A DNA stretch of 64,000 bases, taken from assembly GCF_015711475.1 (NCBI RefSeq), contig NZ_CP065027.1:992001-1056000 (forward strand), in the 5' to 3' direction. Both the position numbers and the translations under genes were made by a program. The DNA comes from Actinomyces trachealis (GTDB lineage Bacteria > Actinomycetota > Actinomycetes > Actinomycetales > Actinomycetaceae). The notes below the pieces were generated by a model. It was given only the letters and a program-made list of their open reading frames with translations, ran no database searches and had not been told where the DNA came from. Shown in pieces: positions 18,496-27,539 of the stretch (position 1 is the first letter of the stretch; every line of letters begins with the position of its first letter).

Positions 18496-19237
18496 TCGGC
18501 GGGGCCTGCGACGAGCTGGTGGACGGTCCAGTCCCGGATCGGGTGGCGGGCGAAGTCGCGCACGATGGCCGAGTATCCGGACTCACCCCAGCAGAACTGG
18601 CACATCCCGTCGATGTCGCGCCACACGTAGAAGGGGGCGTAGGCGTTCTGGGTGCGCCCTTGGCCTTCTTGCGGATGAGGTAGGCCTTGAACTCTAGCCC
18701 GTGGTCGCCGTGAACGGCGGCGTCGAACTGTGCGGGGTCCTGCTGTGCACGCGCCAGGACATAGCCACCCTGCACGGTGGACACGACTGTCGCGGCCAGC
18801 TGGTGGGCGTCGGTCTTGGGTGGGAACTCACCCGTGTCGATCCCTTCGCTGATGACTGAGGCGATCGTCTCGACCAGCCACGCGAGGGTCTCGGAGATCG
18901 GTTTGAGCAGTTCGGGCGTGGCGAGCACGTCCGCGTCATAGGTCATGCGCCCCATGCGGCAGCCCCTAAGGGAGTCGCGCTGTCGCTCCAGATACGCAAC
19001 CAGCCGATCTGTGGCCGTTGCCTCACTGTGCAGGAGCGCATCCGCGTCGGCACGCATGGCTGCCGCGCTGGCCTCCAGGGCCGCCACCGCAAGATCCTGC
19101 TTGCCGGAGAAGTGGTGGTACATACTGCCCTGACCAGCGTCGGCCCGGCTGAGGATGTCCTTCGGGCTCATCGCGGCATAACCCCGCTCCCACAACAGTT
19201 CCTGGGTGGCGTCCACGAGGCGTGATCGTGTGCCCAT
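18425..19237 (-). CDS. TetR family transcriptional regulator with aberrant C-terminal fusion
   Basis: The N-terminal helix-turn-helix domain is intact (SRLVDATQELLWERGYAAMS, then ILSRADAGQGSMYHHFSGKQ), and the ligand-binding domain runs to about residue 185 (ARAQQDPAQFDAAVHG). The normal stop has been lost: the frame continues into the DUF4865 remnant and then through sequence antisense to the GNAT remnant, ending in about 75 residues of meaningless Pro/Arg/Thr-rich tail. I chose ATG 19237 (MGTRSRL) over 19252 because the family starts close to the first helix. The regulator may still bind DNA; a palindrome at 19267-19294 is a candidate operator. Confidence 0.75.
   Translation of the reverse strand: MGTRSRLVDATQELLWERGYAAMSPKDILSRADAGQGSMYHHFSGKQDLAVAALEASAAAMRADADALLHSEATATDRLVAYLERQRDSLRGCRMGRMTYDADVLATPELLKPISETLAWLVETIASVISEGIDTGEFPPKTDAHQLAATVVSTVQGGYVLARAQQDPAQFDAAVHGDHGLEFKAYLIRKKAKGAPRTPTPPSTCGATSTGCASSAGVSPDTRPSCATSPATRSGTGPSTSSSQAPPTTPRPGRRVVPRHALGRRTQART
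18480..18709 (-). pseudogene. DUF4865 protein remnant fused to the end of tetR
   Basis: Reading the minus strand, GLEFKAYLIRKKAKGAP is in frame with tetR; one base later the frame must change to continue as NAYAPFYVWRDIDGM and then SGYSAIVRDFARHPI, after which resemblance is lost near 18480. From memory of the family, this is the internal part of DUF4865 proteins, which are usually encoded right after such a tetR gene. Its own start and first 25-30 residues are missing and the frame is broken at a CCC run (plus-strand GGG 18650-18652), as a one-base deletion would cause. DUF4865 function is unknown to me. Confidence 0.6.
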
Positions 19238-19266
19238 ATCCCGACTGCACATACCAGTAGTTACAG

Positions 19267-19294
19267 ACTGTCGATCCGGTCATCTCTCGACAGT
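19267..19294. promoter_or_regulatory. Candidate TetR operator
   Basis: A perfect 8-bp inverted repeat ACTGTCGA / TCGACAGT with a 12-base spacer, 30-57 bases upstream of the tetR start in the tetR-dnaE divergent region. Total length 28 bp fits TetR-family operators, which usually lie next to their own gene. Binding is inferred from position and symmetry. Confidence 0.5.
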
Positions 19295-19337
19295 AGGCTC
19301 GACTAACGTCCCCAGTCAGTGCACCTAGGATGGGCCC

Positions 19338-22300
19338 ATGGCGGAGAACAACAGTGCGGTCAACCCTGACGAGCCCCTCTACGACGACTTCGTCCACCTG
19401 CACATCCACACCGACTACTCCATGCTGGATGGTGCGGGCAAGATCAAGGACTATGTGGCCGAGGCCAAGCGCCTGGGCCAGCGCGCCTTGGCCATCACTG
19501 ATCACGGTTACATGTTTGGGGCCTATGAGTTCTACGCCGAGTGCGTCAAGGCAAACATTAAACCAATCATCGGCGTGGAGGCCTACCTGACCCCCGGCAC
19601 CTCCCGCTTTGACAAGACCCGCGTCTTCTGGGGAGAGGAGTCTCAGCGCAGCGACGACGTCTCCGCGCGCGGCTCCTACACCCACATGACGCTGCTCTCG
19701 CGGAACAACGAGGGGCTGCACAACCTCATGCGACTGGACTCCTACGCTTCCCTGGAGGGCCAATGGGGCAAGGCGCCCCGTATGGACCGTGAACTCATCT
19801 CCCGCTACGCCAAGGGGCTGATCTCCTCCACCGGTTGCCCCTCCAGTGAAGTCCAGACCCGCCTGCGCCTGGGGCAGTGGGAGGAAGCCGTGCGCGCCGC
19901 CGGGGAGCTCCAGGACATCTTTGGCAAGGACTCCTTCTACGTCGAGCTGATGGACCACGGGCTGGAGATTGAACGACGCGTCGCCCAGGACCTGCTGCGC
20001 CTGGCTAAGACCATCAACGCGCCGCTGATCGCCACCAACGATTCCCACTACGTGCGCCCCGAGGACCGCACCATCCAGGACGCGATGCTCTGCATCAACT
20101 CGGGCTCCGTGCTCACCGACCCCGACCGCTTCAAGTTCGACGGCGACACCTACTACCTCCGTCCTGGCCGTGAGATGCGCGCCTTGTTCAAGGAGATGCC
20201 GGAAGCCTGTGACAACACCCTCCTGGTGGCTGAGCAGTGTGAGGTCTCCTTCCAGACCGTTGACGACGGCGCCTCCTTCATGCCTGTCTTCCCTGTGCCT
20301 GAGGGGGAGACCATGGAAAGCTGGTTCATCAAAGAGTGCTGGGCCGGCATGGAGCGCCGCTTCCACGGGGACATCCCCGAGGACTGCCGCAAACAGGCCG
20401 AGTACGAGATTGACGTGATCGTCCAGATGGGATTTCCCGGCTACTTCCTGGTGGTGGCCGACTACATCAACTGGGCTAAAGACCACGGCATCCGCGTGGG
20501 GCCTGGCCGTGGTTCAGGGGCAGGGAGCATCGTCGCCTACGCCATGGGTATCACTGAACTCAACCCGCTCCAGCATGGGCTGATCTTCGAACGCTTCCTG
20601 AACCCAGAGCGCATATCTATGCCCGATATCGACGTCGACTTTGACGAGCGTCGGCGTGACGAGGTCATCGAGTATGTCAAGAACAAGTACGGCTCGGACA
20701 AGGTCAGCCAGGTGGTCACCTACGGCGTCATTAAGGCCAAGCAATCCCTGAAGGACTCCAGCCGCGTCATGGGCTACCCCTACGCTGTCGGCGACAAGCT
20801 CACCAAAGCCATGCCCCCTTCAGTACAGGGCAAGGACATCACCATCAAGGGCATCTTTGACCCCTCAGACAAGCGCTACAGCGAAGCTGAGGAGTTCCGC
20901 AAGCTGCATGCGGAAGACCCCGACGCGCAAAAGATCGTGGAGTTGGCCAAAGGCTTGGAAGGCATGACCCGCCAGTGGGGCGTGCACGCCTGCGCCGTGA
21001 TCATGTCCTCCAAGACGCTCACAGACGTCATCCCCATGATGCAGCGCCTCCAGGACGGTGCCTACATCACCCAGTTCGACTACCCCACCTGCGAGCACCT
21101 GGGCCTACTGAAGATGGACTTCCTAGGCCTACGCAACCTCACCGTCATCTCCGACGCGCAGCAGAACATCATCGCCAACGGCAAACCCGCCCTGGACATC
21201 GACAACGTCCCCTTGGACGACCCTGGCACCTACGAGATGCTCTCCCGTGGGGAGACCCTGGGCGTGTTCCAGCTGGACGGCAGCGGCATGCGCACTCTCC
21301 TGCGCCTAATGAAGCCAGACAACTTCGAGGACATCTCCGCCGTCGGCGCCCTCTACCGGCCCGGCCCCATGGGCGCCGACTCCCACACCAACTACGCGCT
21401 GCGTAAGAACGGCATGCAGGAGATCGTACCCATCCACCCCGAACTCAAAGAGGTCCTCGAACCGATCCTGGGCACCACCTATGGTCTGATCGTCTACCAG
21501 GAGCAGGTCATGAAGATCGCCCAGGAGCTTGCGGGCTTCTCCCTGGGCAAAGCAGACAAGCTCCGCAAGGCCATGGGCAAGAAGAAGCCCGAGATCCTGG
21601 CCAAGGAGTTCGTCGGCTTCAAGGAGGGGATGCTCAAGAACGGGTACTCCGAGGAGTCCATCCGGACCCTGTGGGACATCGTGGTGCCCTTCAGCGCCTA
21701 CGCCTTCAACAAAGCTCACTCCGCCGCCTATGGCGTCGTCTCCTACTGGACCGCCTATCTCAAGTGCCACTACCCAACCGAGTACATGGCAGCCCTGCTC
21801 ACCAGTCAGAAGGACAACAAGGACAAGCTTGCTGTCTACCTGGGCGAGTGCCGCCACCTGGGCATCCGGGTGCTGCCCCCGGACGTCAACTCCTCCCGCG
21901 CCCAGTTCTCCGCAGTCGATGAGGACATCCGCTTCGGCTTGGCCGCCATCCGCAACGTGGGCCTGAACGTCGTGGAGGCCATCGAGCAGGCGCGCGAGGA
22001 GAAGGGCGAGTTCACCAGCTTCGAGGACTTCCTGGACAAGGTACCTGCCGTGGTGTGCAACAAGCGCACCATTGACTCCCTCATCAAGGCCGGGGCCTTC
22101 GACACCCTGGGCAAGACCCGCCGCAGCTTGCAGGCCTGCCACGAGGACTTCGTGGACGAGGTCATTGGCGTCAAACGCAATGAGGCCGCCGGACAGTTTG
22201 ACCTCTTTGCCTCCCTCATGGGTGGGCCAGAGGGAGGCGACGCCGCAGGCAGCTTTGGCAACGGCCCGGTCTTCTCCTCCGAGGTGCCTGAGTTGCCCGA

Positions 22301-22943
22301 GTGGGACAAGAAGAAGAAACTCGCCTACGAGCGCGACATGCTGGGGCTGTACGTCTCCGACCACCCCCTGCTGGGCCTGGAGGGCGTGCTCGGCAAGCTC
22401 GCCGACACTGAGATCGCAGACCTAGTGGATAACGAGGAGCGCGAGGACGGCACCATGGTGACCATCGCGGGATTGATCACCAACCTCACCCGCAAGACCA
22501 CCAAGCAGGGCAACCTGTGGGCCATCGCCCAGATTGAGGACCTGGGCGGCAGCGTAGAGGCCCTGTTCTTCCCCGCCACCTATCAGACCGTCTCCACTAC
22601 GCTGGCCCCAGACACCATCGTCACTGTGCGTGGCCGCCTAAACCGCCGTGACGGGCAGGCGGCTCTGTATGCCCAGGAACTCACCCTCCCGGACGTGTCC
22701 AACGCCACCCATGAGTCCGTGCAGATCACCCTGCCCGCCAACCGCTGCACCGCACCGCTGGTCCAACAGTTCCGGGCTGTGCTCACCAAGCACCCGGGCC
22801 TGAGCGAGGTGTACCTGACTCTGACCAGCCCGGGCCGGGAGATTCGTACTCTGCTGGATGCCTCTTTGCGGGTAGAGCCCACCCCGGCCTTCTACTCGGA
22901 TATCAAGGCCCTCCTGGGGCCCGGCTGCCTGTCGCGGCGCTGA
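19338..22943 (+). CDS. dnaE: DNA polymerase III alpha subunit DnaE
   Basis: Replicative polymerase. An N-terminal PHP domain begins FVHLHIHTDYSMLDGAGKI with further metal ligands at ITDHG; its motif set suggests an active proofreading PHP domain, as in actinobacterial DnaE1. The polymerase catalytic Asp residues are in MPDIDVDFDERRRDEVIEY (near residue 432), preceded by GRGSGAGS. Finger, helix-hairpin-helix and OB domains follow, the OB part at about residues 1025-1105. 1201 aa is normal. ATG 19338 has AGGA seven bases upstream, which also fits a TAGGAT -10 box six bases before the start (leaderless alternative). Transcribed divergently from tetR. Confidence 0.96.
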   Translation: MAENNSAVNPDEPLYDDFVHLHIHTDYSMLDGAGKIKDYVAEAKRLGQRALAITDHGYMFGAYEFYAECVKANIKPIIGVEAYLTPGTSRFDKTRVFWGEESQRSDDVSARGSYTHMTLLSRNNEGLHNLMRLDSYASLEGQWGKAPRMDRELISRYAKGLISSTGCPSSEVQTRLRLGQWEEAVRAAGELQDIFGKDSFYVELMDHGLEIERRVAQDLLRLAKTINAPLIATNDSHYVRPEDRTIQDAMLCINSGSVLTDPDRFKFDGDTYYLRPGREMRALFKEMPEACDNTLLVAEQCEVSFQTVDDGASFMPVFPVPEGETMESWFIKECWAGMERRFHGDIPEDCRKQAEYEIDVIVQMGFPGYFLVVADYINWAKDHGIRVGPGRGSGAGSIVAYAMGITELNPLQHGLIFERFLNPERISMPDIDVDFDERRRDEVIEYVKNKYGSDKVSQVVTYGVIKAKQSLKDSSRVMGYPYAVGDKLTKAMPPSVQGKDITIKGIFDPSDKRYSEAEEFRKLHAEDPDAQKIVELAKGLEGMTRQWGVHACAVIMSSKTLTDVIPMMQRLQDGAYITQFDYPTCEHLGLLKMDFLGLRNLTVISDAQQNIIANGKPALDIDNVPLDDPGTYEMLSRGETLGVFQLDGSGMRTLLRLMKPDNFEDISAVGALYRPGPMGADSHTNYALRKNGMQEIVPIHPELKEVLEPILGTTYGLIVYQEQVMKIAQELAGFSLGKADKLRKAMGKKKPEILAKEFVGFKEGMLKNGYSEESIRTLWDIVVPFSAYAFNKAHSAAYGVVSYWTAYLKCHYPTEYMAALLTSQKDNKDKLAVYLGECRHLGIRVLPPDVNSSRAQFSAVDEDIRFGLAAIRNVGLNVVEAIEQAREEKGEFTSFEDFLDKVPAVVCNKRTIDSLIKAGAFDTLGKTRRSLQACHEDFVDEVIGVKRNEAAGQFDLFASLMGGPEGGDAAGSFGNGPVFSSEVPELPEWDKKKKLAYERDMLGLYVSDHPLLGLEGVLGKLADTEIADLVDNEEREDGTMVTIAGLITNLTRKTTKQGNLWAIAQIEDLGGSVEALFFPATYQTVSTTLAPDTIVTVRGRLNRRDGQAALYAQELTLPDVSNATHESVQITLPANRCTAPLVQQFRAVLTKHPGLSEVYLTLTSPGREIRTLLDASLRVEPTPAFYSDIKALLGPGCLSRR

Positions 22944-23103
22944 CATACCACATTACGTAGCTCTCGTCTAGATTTCCGCAACAGATATATACCGTTGTTG
23001 GAGAATCTATTATCCTTCTGGTATTTACCTGAGCCAAAGGTTATGGTCTAAAGGACCGCTGAGGATCCCTGTTCCTCAACAGCTTCTCCCTGGAGGCTTT
23101 ACT
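22944..23103 (+). promoter_or_regulatory. AT-rich upstream region of the exopolysaccharide operon
   Basis: The 160 bases after dnaE are clearly AT-richer than both neighbours, with TATATA and TATTAT (23008-23013) as possible -10 boxes but no matching TTGACA-like -35. This is the obvious place for the promoter of the six-gene operon that follows. CTGGAGG lies just before the GTG start of the first gene. No hairpin terminator for dnaE is evident. Confidence 0.35.
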
Positions 23104-25422
23104 GTGACACGTTGCCGCGTGGTCTTTACCCTAGTGCTGATCACTGCGGTGGCTGGGCTGCTGCTTTTCCTGCTAAGCCGAGGTGGGGGCGGCCGCGTAA
23201 TACACGTGTCCCCAACCGGAGACGACTCCGGCTCCGGCAGCGCCTCCGCCCCCTTCGCCACCATCCGTCACGCCCTAGACCTGGCTGTGGATGGCGACAC
23301 CGTGCGCCTGGACTCCGGCACCTACCGTGAGGGCGAACTGGTGATGCCCACGCGCGTCCGCCTAGAGGCTGGCCGCGGCGAGCAGGTCATCCTCTCTGGT
23401 GCGGAGGTGATAAAGAACTGGGACGCTGACGGCGACGTGTGGACCTCCCACGACGAGTTGGTGCGCTTCTGCCAGGACTGCACCTTCAACCCTGACATCG
23501 AGCACGACGGAGTCAAGGGCTACCCCGAGCAGGTCTACCTAGACGGTAAAGCACTGACCCAGGTGGCCAGTCGCCAGGAGGTCAAGCCAGGCACCTTCTT
23601 CGTGGAGCGCCAGCCCATGGAGTTTGAGGGCGGGGGAGAGGACCGCATCGGAAAGGTGATCGGCTCCCGTCGTGCCCATTACGTTCTGGGGTCAAACCCC
23701 AATGGCCACCTGGTGGAGGTGGTGCAGCACGCACGGGCCCTCACGGTCGCTGGCAACGGCGCCGCTGTCGCCAACCTGACTATTGAGAAGTACGCCCCAA
23801 CCCAGATGTGGGGTCTGCGGGACCCAGAGATCGGCACCCAGGGTGCGGGCACCATGCTGCTGGTGATCGGAGACAACGTGAATGTTGACTCCACCGTGCT
23901 GCGCCAGGCCACATCCGGATCCGCCATCCACTTCACTGACGGCGTCGGGCAGTCGCTTACCTCCTCCAAAGTGGTGGACAACGCTGGTGTAGGCATGATG
24001 GCCAACCAGACCTACGGGCTTACCGTCTCCTCCAACTACTTCACTGGCAACAACGCTAACGACTTCGATTCCTCGGACCGGTGCCGACCCCACTGCTACG
24101 TGGCGGATTTCAAGGTCACACACTCCTTGGGCCTGCGCTTCGAGTTGAACACCGTGGACTACGCCGACACCGAGGCCGACGCGGCCGACCCGCTGCGCTA
24201 TGAGACAGACCGTCGTGCGGGAATCTGGCTGGATGAGGGAGTAGCCAATTCCTCCGTGGTGGGTAACTACTTTGTCAACACCCCGATCGGGATCTTCAAC
24301 GAGATCTCACACAACACAGTGATTGCCTCCAACATCATCAACGGCGCAGGTACGGGGATCCTCAGCTCGGGCTCTGAGCGCGCCCGCATCTGGAACAACA
24401 CGGTGTCTTACGCGCTGGAGCCGCTGGTGATTCGGGAGGACGCCCGCACTAATGGCTGCAACGCCCGCAAGCAGGATGGGGGCTGCGTGATGGAAGAGCC
24501 TTGGTCCGTTCAGCACAAGTTCACCTGGGACCAGACCAACACGGAGGTCTTCAACAACATCTTCACCTCCAAGCAGACCACCCCCCTGCCCACAGACCCG
24601 TGGCGCTTTGCCTGGCACACCGGTGTACTCGCAGGTAAGAACTGGGACGGCAAGGCTGTTGGCGCCAATGACATGGTCCTGGGCCTGGACTACAACGTCT
24701 ACTACCACCAGGCCTCCACGCCACAGGCCTCAAATGTGCCTGTCATGTGGCAGGTCTCTGACACAGAAAACGTGATACCTACCAGCCTTAAACAACTCAC
24801 TAATAACCAGGCTGTGACAGCCAATGAGCGTGAGCAGAACGGCTGGGAGATCGTAGGGGTGCGTGGCGAGAACCCACTGATCAACCGTGAGGCCCGAAAT
24901 CCGCGGGACTACGCGGGCTCAGACTTCCGACTCAAGGACGGCTCCCGCGCCAAGGGGACGGGCAAGGCCGTCTTTGGTGACACCGCCAAGGCTCTGGGCC
25001 TGGAGGAGCGCACCGTGGTAGACCGTGGGGCTCTGTTCAACGTTGCCTGGGGGACCGCCTCCTGGCAGGCGGCCCGCCCGGAAAAAGCAACGACGGCGTC
25101 TAGCGCCATCGCAGCAGGCACACCGGACCAGAGCGCCAGTGCGTCAGCCACGGCCACGGGAGCAGAGGCAGAGCTCAACCAGGCCTCGGCCTCGGCGCCG
25201 GACACAACCGCAGCAGGTTCTGCTGCTGGCTGGCAGCCTCGCAAAGGTCTAAGCGTTGCACCTGCCTCGCGCCTGCTGCTTGACCTGGCAGGAGCTCTCT
25301 TTCTCGTCATCCTGGTCCTGTTGGTACTCCTGGTCCTGCTGAGCAAGCTGTTTCAGTCAGCGCGACCAGCCACACAGTCAGACAAGCAGCTACCAGGGTG
25401 CGCCGGAGACACCCAGGACTAA
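23104..25422 (+). CDS. Membrane-anchored right-handed beta-helix protein
   Basis: First gene of the polysaccharide operon, 772 aa. Domains in order: N-terminal membrane helix (residues 8-26), a parallel beta-helix region opening with the DUF1565-like segment VSPTGDDSGSGSASAPFATI (about 35 on), repeated Asn-ladder coils such as NYFTGNN, SSVVGNYFVNTP and ASNIINGAG to about 450, a poorly matched region to about 660, an Ala/Ser/Thr-rich linker (660-715), and a second membrane helix near 722-750. Beta-helix proteins of this kind are often polysaccharide lyases, hydrolases or epimerases acting on uronic or amino-sugar polymers; no catalytic residues can be assigned here. The start is GTG 23104 behind CTGGAGG. 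Confidence 0.75.
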   Translation: MTRCRVVFTLVLITAVAGLLLFLLSRGGGGRVIHVSPTGDDSGSGSASAPFATIRHALDLAVDGDTVRLDSGTYREGELVMPTRVRLEAGRGEQVILSGAEVIKNWDADGDVWTSHDELVRFCQDCTFNPDIEHDGVKGYPEQVYLDGKALTQVASRQEVKPGTFFVERQPMEFEGGGEDRIGKVIGSRRAHYVLGSNPNGHLVEVVQHARALTVAGNGAAVANLTIEKYAPTQMWGLRDPEIGTQGAGTMLLVIGDNVNVDSTVLRQATSGSAIHFTDGVGQSLTSSKVVDNAGVGMMANQTYGLTVSSNYFTGNNANDFDSSDRCRPHCYVADFKVTHSLGLRFELNTVDYADTEADAADPLRYETDRRAGIWLDEGVANSSVVGNYFVNTPIGIFNEISHNTVIASNIINGAGTGILSSGSERARIWNNTVSYALEPLVIREDARTNGCNARKQDGGCVMEEPWSVQHKFTWDQTNTEVFNNIFTSKQTTPLPTDPWRFAWHTGVLAGKNWDGKAVGANDMVLGLDYNVYYHQASTPQASNVPVMWQVSDTENVIPTSLKQLTNNQAVTANEREQNGWEIVGVRGENPLINREARNPRDYAGSDFRLKDGSRAKGTGKAVFGDTAKALGLEERTVVDRGALFNVAWGTASWQAARPEKATTASSAIAAGTPDQSASASATATGAEAELNQASASAPDTTAAGSAAGWQPRKGLSVAPASRLLLDLAGALFLVILVLLVLLVLLSKLFQSARPATQSDKQLPGCAGDTQD

Positions 25423-25430
25423 AGGTCACT

Positions 25431-26816
25431 ATGAGTCCCGCACAATCCTTCCTGACGCCCAGCCAAGTCCCCCAGGTCTTCGTCGCGGCAGACCAGGTGA
25501 CGGCGGGAGCCGCCCTGGCCATGGTCCTGCTGGTGCTGGCCTACACCAGCGTCCTGATAGTGCTTTCCCGGACCCGTCGGCGCCGCCTGCCCGGGCCTGA
25601 GGCGGCGGATCCGGACCTCCAGGTCATCATCCTCATGCCCTGTCTGAACGAGGCCAAGGTCATCCGCGCCTCCGTCAACCGGCTCCTAGATATCCCCGAT
25701 CGGGGGCTGCACGTCATCGTTATCGACGACGGCAGTGATGACGGGACCACCGGAGCGCTTGCAGGCATCCGCGACCGCCGTCTGCACGTGCTACGCCGCC
25801 AGCTGCCCAACGCCCGTAAGGGCAAGGGAGAAGCCTTGAACGACGCACTCGACCGGGTGCGGCGCGCCTCCGCCCGCATACCCGACTCCCAGGTGGTGGT
25901 AGGAATCGTCGACGCTGATGGACACCTGGACCCTTGGGCCGTGAAGCGGGTGCGAGCAGTGTTCTCCGACCCCCAGGTTGGGGCGCTGCAGCTGGGGGTG
26001 CGGATCAATAACCGTTTTAGCTCCTTGCTAGCGCGTATGCAGGACATGGAGTTTGTCATCTTCACCTCGGTGTTCCAGGAAGGACGGCGCTACCTGGGCA
26101 GTGTGGGTATGGGGGGAAACGCCCAGTTCACGCGTCTGTCCGCCCTTAATGCCTTGGGAGCCCGCCCCTGGACTCGTTCCCTGACCGAGGACTTTGACCT
26201 GGGGCTGCGGCTGAACACCACCGCCTGGAGGAACGAGTACGACGGCACCGCGGCAGTGCACCAGCAAGGTGTCACCAGCCTCAAGCGGCTAGTACGGCAA
26301 CGCACCCGCTGGTTCCAAGGCAATCTGCAGGCGAGCAACCTGTTGACACGGATCGCCCGGACCGGCCGGGGCCTGTCACGGTTGGACAGCATCTGGCAGA
26401 TTCTCACGCCCTACACGCTCCTGGCAGGCACCTTCCTGGTGCTGTCATTCTTCCTGAGCCTGATTGAGGCCACAGCCGTGGCGTGGCGTGGTGAGCCTCA
26501 GTCCTGGGCCTGGCTGCTGGGTGCATATTTGCTGGCTGCGGGTCCAGCCCTGGTCCTTGGCATCATCTACTGGAAGGTTGAGCGCACCCAGGGGCTGAGC
26601 CTGGGGCGGTCGCTGTGGTACTCCCACCTGTTCGTGGTCTACGGCCTGATACCCTGCGTCATCGGCTGGCGGGCGCTGGGGCGGGTGCTGCTGGGCCGTA
26701 CCGGTTGGGCCAAGACCGCTCGCGAGGCGGAGGGCCCGCGCCCGGCCCCCTCCCCACCGTTGGCCGTGCCCCCGGGTAGCACTGAGGTCACCCTGGACCA
26801 GAAGGCGGTCGCATGA
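25431..26816 (+). CDS. Processive family 2 glycosyltransferase (polysaccharide synthase)
   Basis: Likely the polymerase of the operon, 461 aa. One N-terminal membrane helix, a cytoplasmic GT-A domain, then about three C-terminal membrane helices. All marks of processive synthases such as hyaluronan, chitin, PNAG and cellulose synthases are present: DDGSDDGT near residue 97, VDADG near 160, TED near 251 and QRTRW near 289 (the Q-x-x-R-W motif). Substrate cannot be read directly; the UDP-GlcNAc 2-epimerase two genes on suggests an N-acetylhexosamine polymer. I start at ATG 25431 (AAAGGT upstream); an in-frame start at 25398 would overlap the previous gene. Confidence 0.85.
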   Translation: MSPAQSFLTPSQVPQVFVAADQVTAGAALAMVLLVLAYTSVLIVLSRTRRRRLPGPEAADPDLQVIILMPCLNEAKVIRASVNRLLDIPDRGLHVIVIDDGSDDGTTGALAGIRDRRLHVLRRQLPNARKGKGEALNDALDRVRRASARIPDSQVVVGIVDADGHLDPWAVKRVRAVFSDPQVGALQLGVRINNRFSSLLARMQDMEFVIFTSVFQEGRRYLGSVGMGGNAQFTRLSALNALGARPWTRSLTEDFDLGLRLNTTAWRNEYDGTAAVHQQGVTSLKRLVRQRTRWFQGNLQASNLLTRIARTGRGLSRLDSIWQILTPYTLLAGTFLVLSFFLSLIEATAVAWRGEPQSWAWLLGAYLLAAGPALVLGIIYWKVERTQGLSLGRSLWYSHLFVVYGLIPCVIGWRALGRVLLGRTGWAKTAREAEGPRPAPSPPLAVPPGSTEVTLDQKAVA

Positions 26817-27499
26817 CCGCGCCGGGCGCGTCCAGGAGCGCTAGGAGGAGGGAGTTCGTGGCCGCAGGGGCGGCCACCACTCTCCTCGTGGCAGCTGGTG
26901 GCCTGCTGGCAAAATGCCGGAGAGAAGACCCCACCTGGAGCACCGTCCACGACGGCTACGGCTATGTGACCTGCGACCAGGACCAGGTGCGGCTGGTGCC
27001 CCAGGCACCTTCCACCCCGGAGGAGACTCACGCCGCACTGGCAACCCACGCCTACATCGCTGTTCAGGAAGGTGCCACCACCGCCTTCAGTACGAGCATG
27101 CTGACCACCACCCAGTTGCGACGCGGCTCCGCCCCCAACCCCTGGGAGGTGGCCTGGCTACTGTGGTGCTACACCGACGATCTCCACTTCTACGCCCTGG
27201 TCCTCAAACCGAACGGTTGGGAGCTGTCCAAGGAGGACCCCGCCTATCCGGGCGCCCAGCGCTTCCTGGCCAGCGCCAGCGAGCCCGTCTTCCCGACCGG
27301 TACCAGCTACCAGGTTGACGTCACCGTCGTGTCCCGCCCCGGTGCCACCGAGATGAACGTCAGCGTCGATGGGCAGCCGCTGGTCACCGCCACTGACCAC
27401 CAGGCCCCCTACCCATCCGGGCAGGTGGCGGCCTACTGCGAGGACGCGGACGTGACCTTCGGTCCCCTGATCACAGAGCAGAAGCCCCATGACAGCTGA
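26813..27499 (+). CDS. Exported protein with a predicted beta-sandwich (lectin-like) domain
   Basis: 228 aa, coupled to the synthase by ATGA. The N-terminus has twin Arg and a hydrophobic stretch (SARRREFVAAGAATTLLVAAGG), so it is exported or anchored, possibly by Tat; Cys near residue 35 lacks a proper lipobox (Lys before it). The rest, with alternating strands such as VAWLLWCYTDDLHFYALVLKP and TSYQVDVTVVSRPG, resembles the concanavalin-like fold of DUF1080/LamG domains, which bind or cleave glycans. The family is not recognised with certainty. A role in handling the nascent polymer is inferred from the operon. Confidence 0.6.
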   Translation: MTAPGASRSARRREFVAAGAATTLLVAAGGLLAKCRREDPTWSTVHDGYGYVTCDQDQVRLVPQAPSTPEETHAALATHAYIAVQEGATTAFSTSMLTTTQLRRGSAPNPWEVAWLLWCYTDDLHFYALVLKPNGWELSKEDPAYPGAQRFLASASEPVFPTGTSYQVDVTVVSRPGATEMNVSVDGQPLVTATDHQAPYPSGQVAAYCEDADVTFGPLITEQKPHDS

Positions 27500-27539
27500 T
27501 CGGTGCCAGTAAGAAGCGAGAGAACAGGAGCGAGGAGAT

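Noticed and set aside
19023..20486. 487-codon open frame on the minus strand spanning the start of dnaE and part of tetR
   Set aside because: Lies antisense to the dnaE PHP domain and out of frame with tetR; composition (Val/Gly/His-rich) is that of a shadow frame.
21306..22364. 352-codon minus-strand frame inside dnaE
   Set aside because: Antisense to conserved polymerase sequence, no ribosome site, no recognisable domain.
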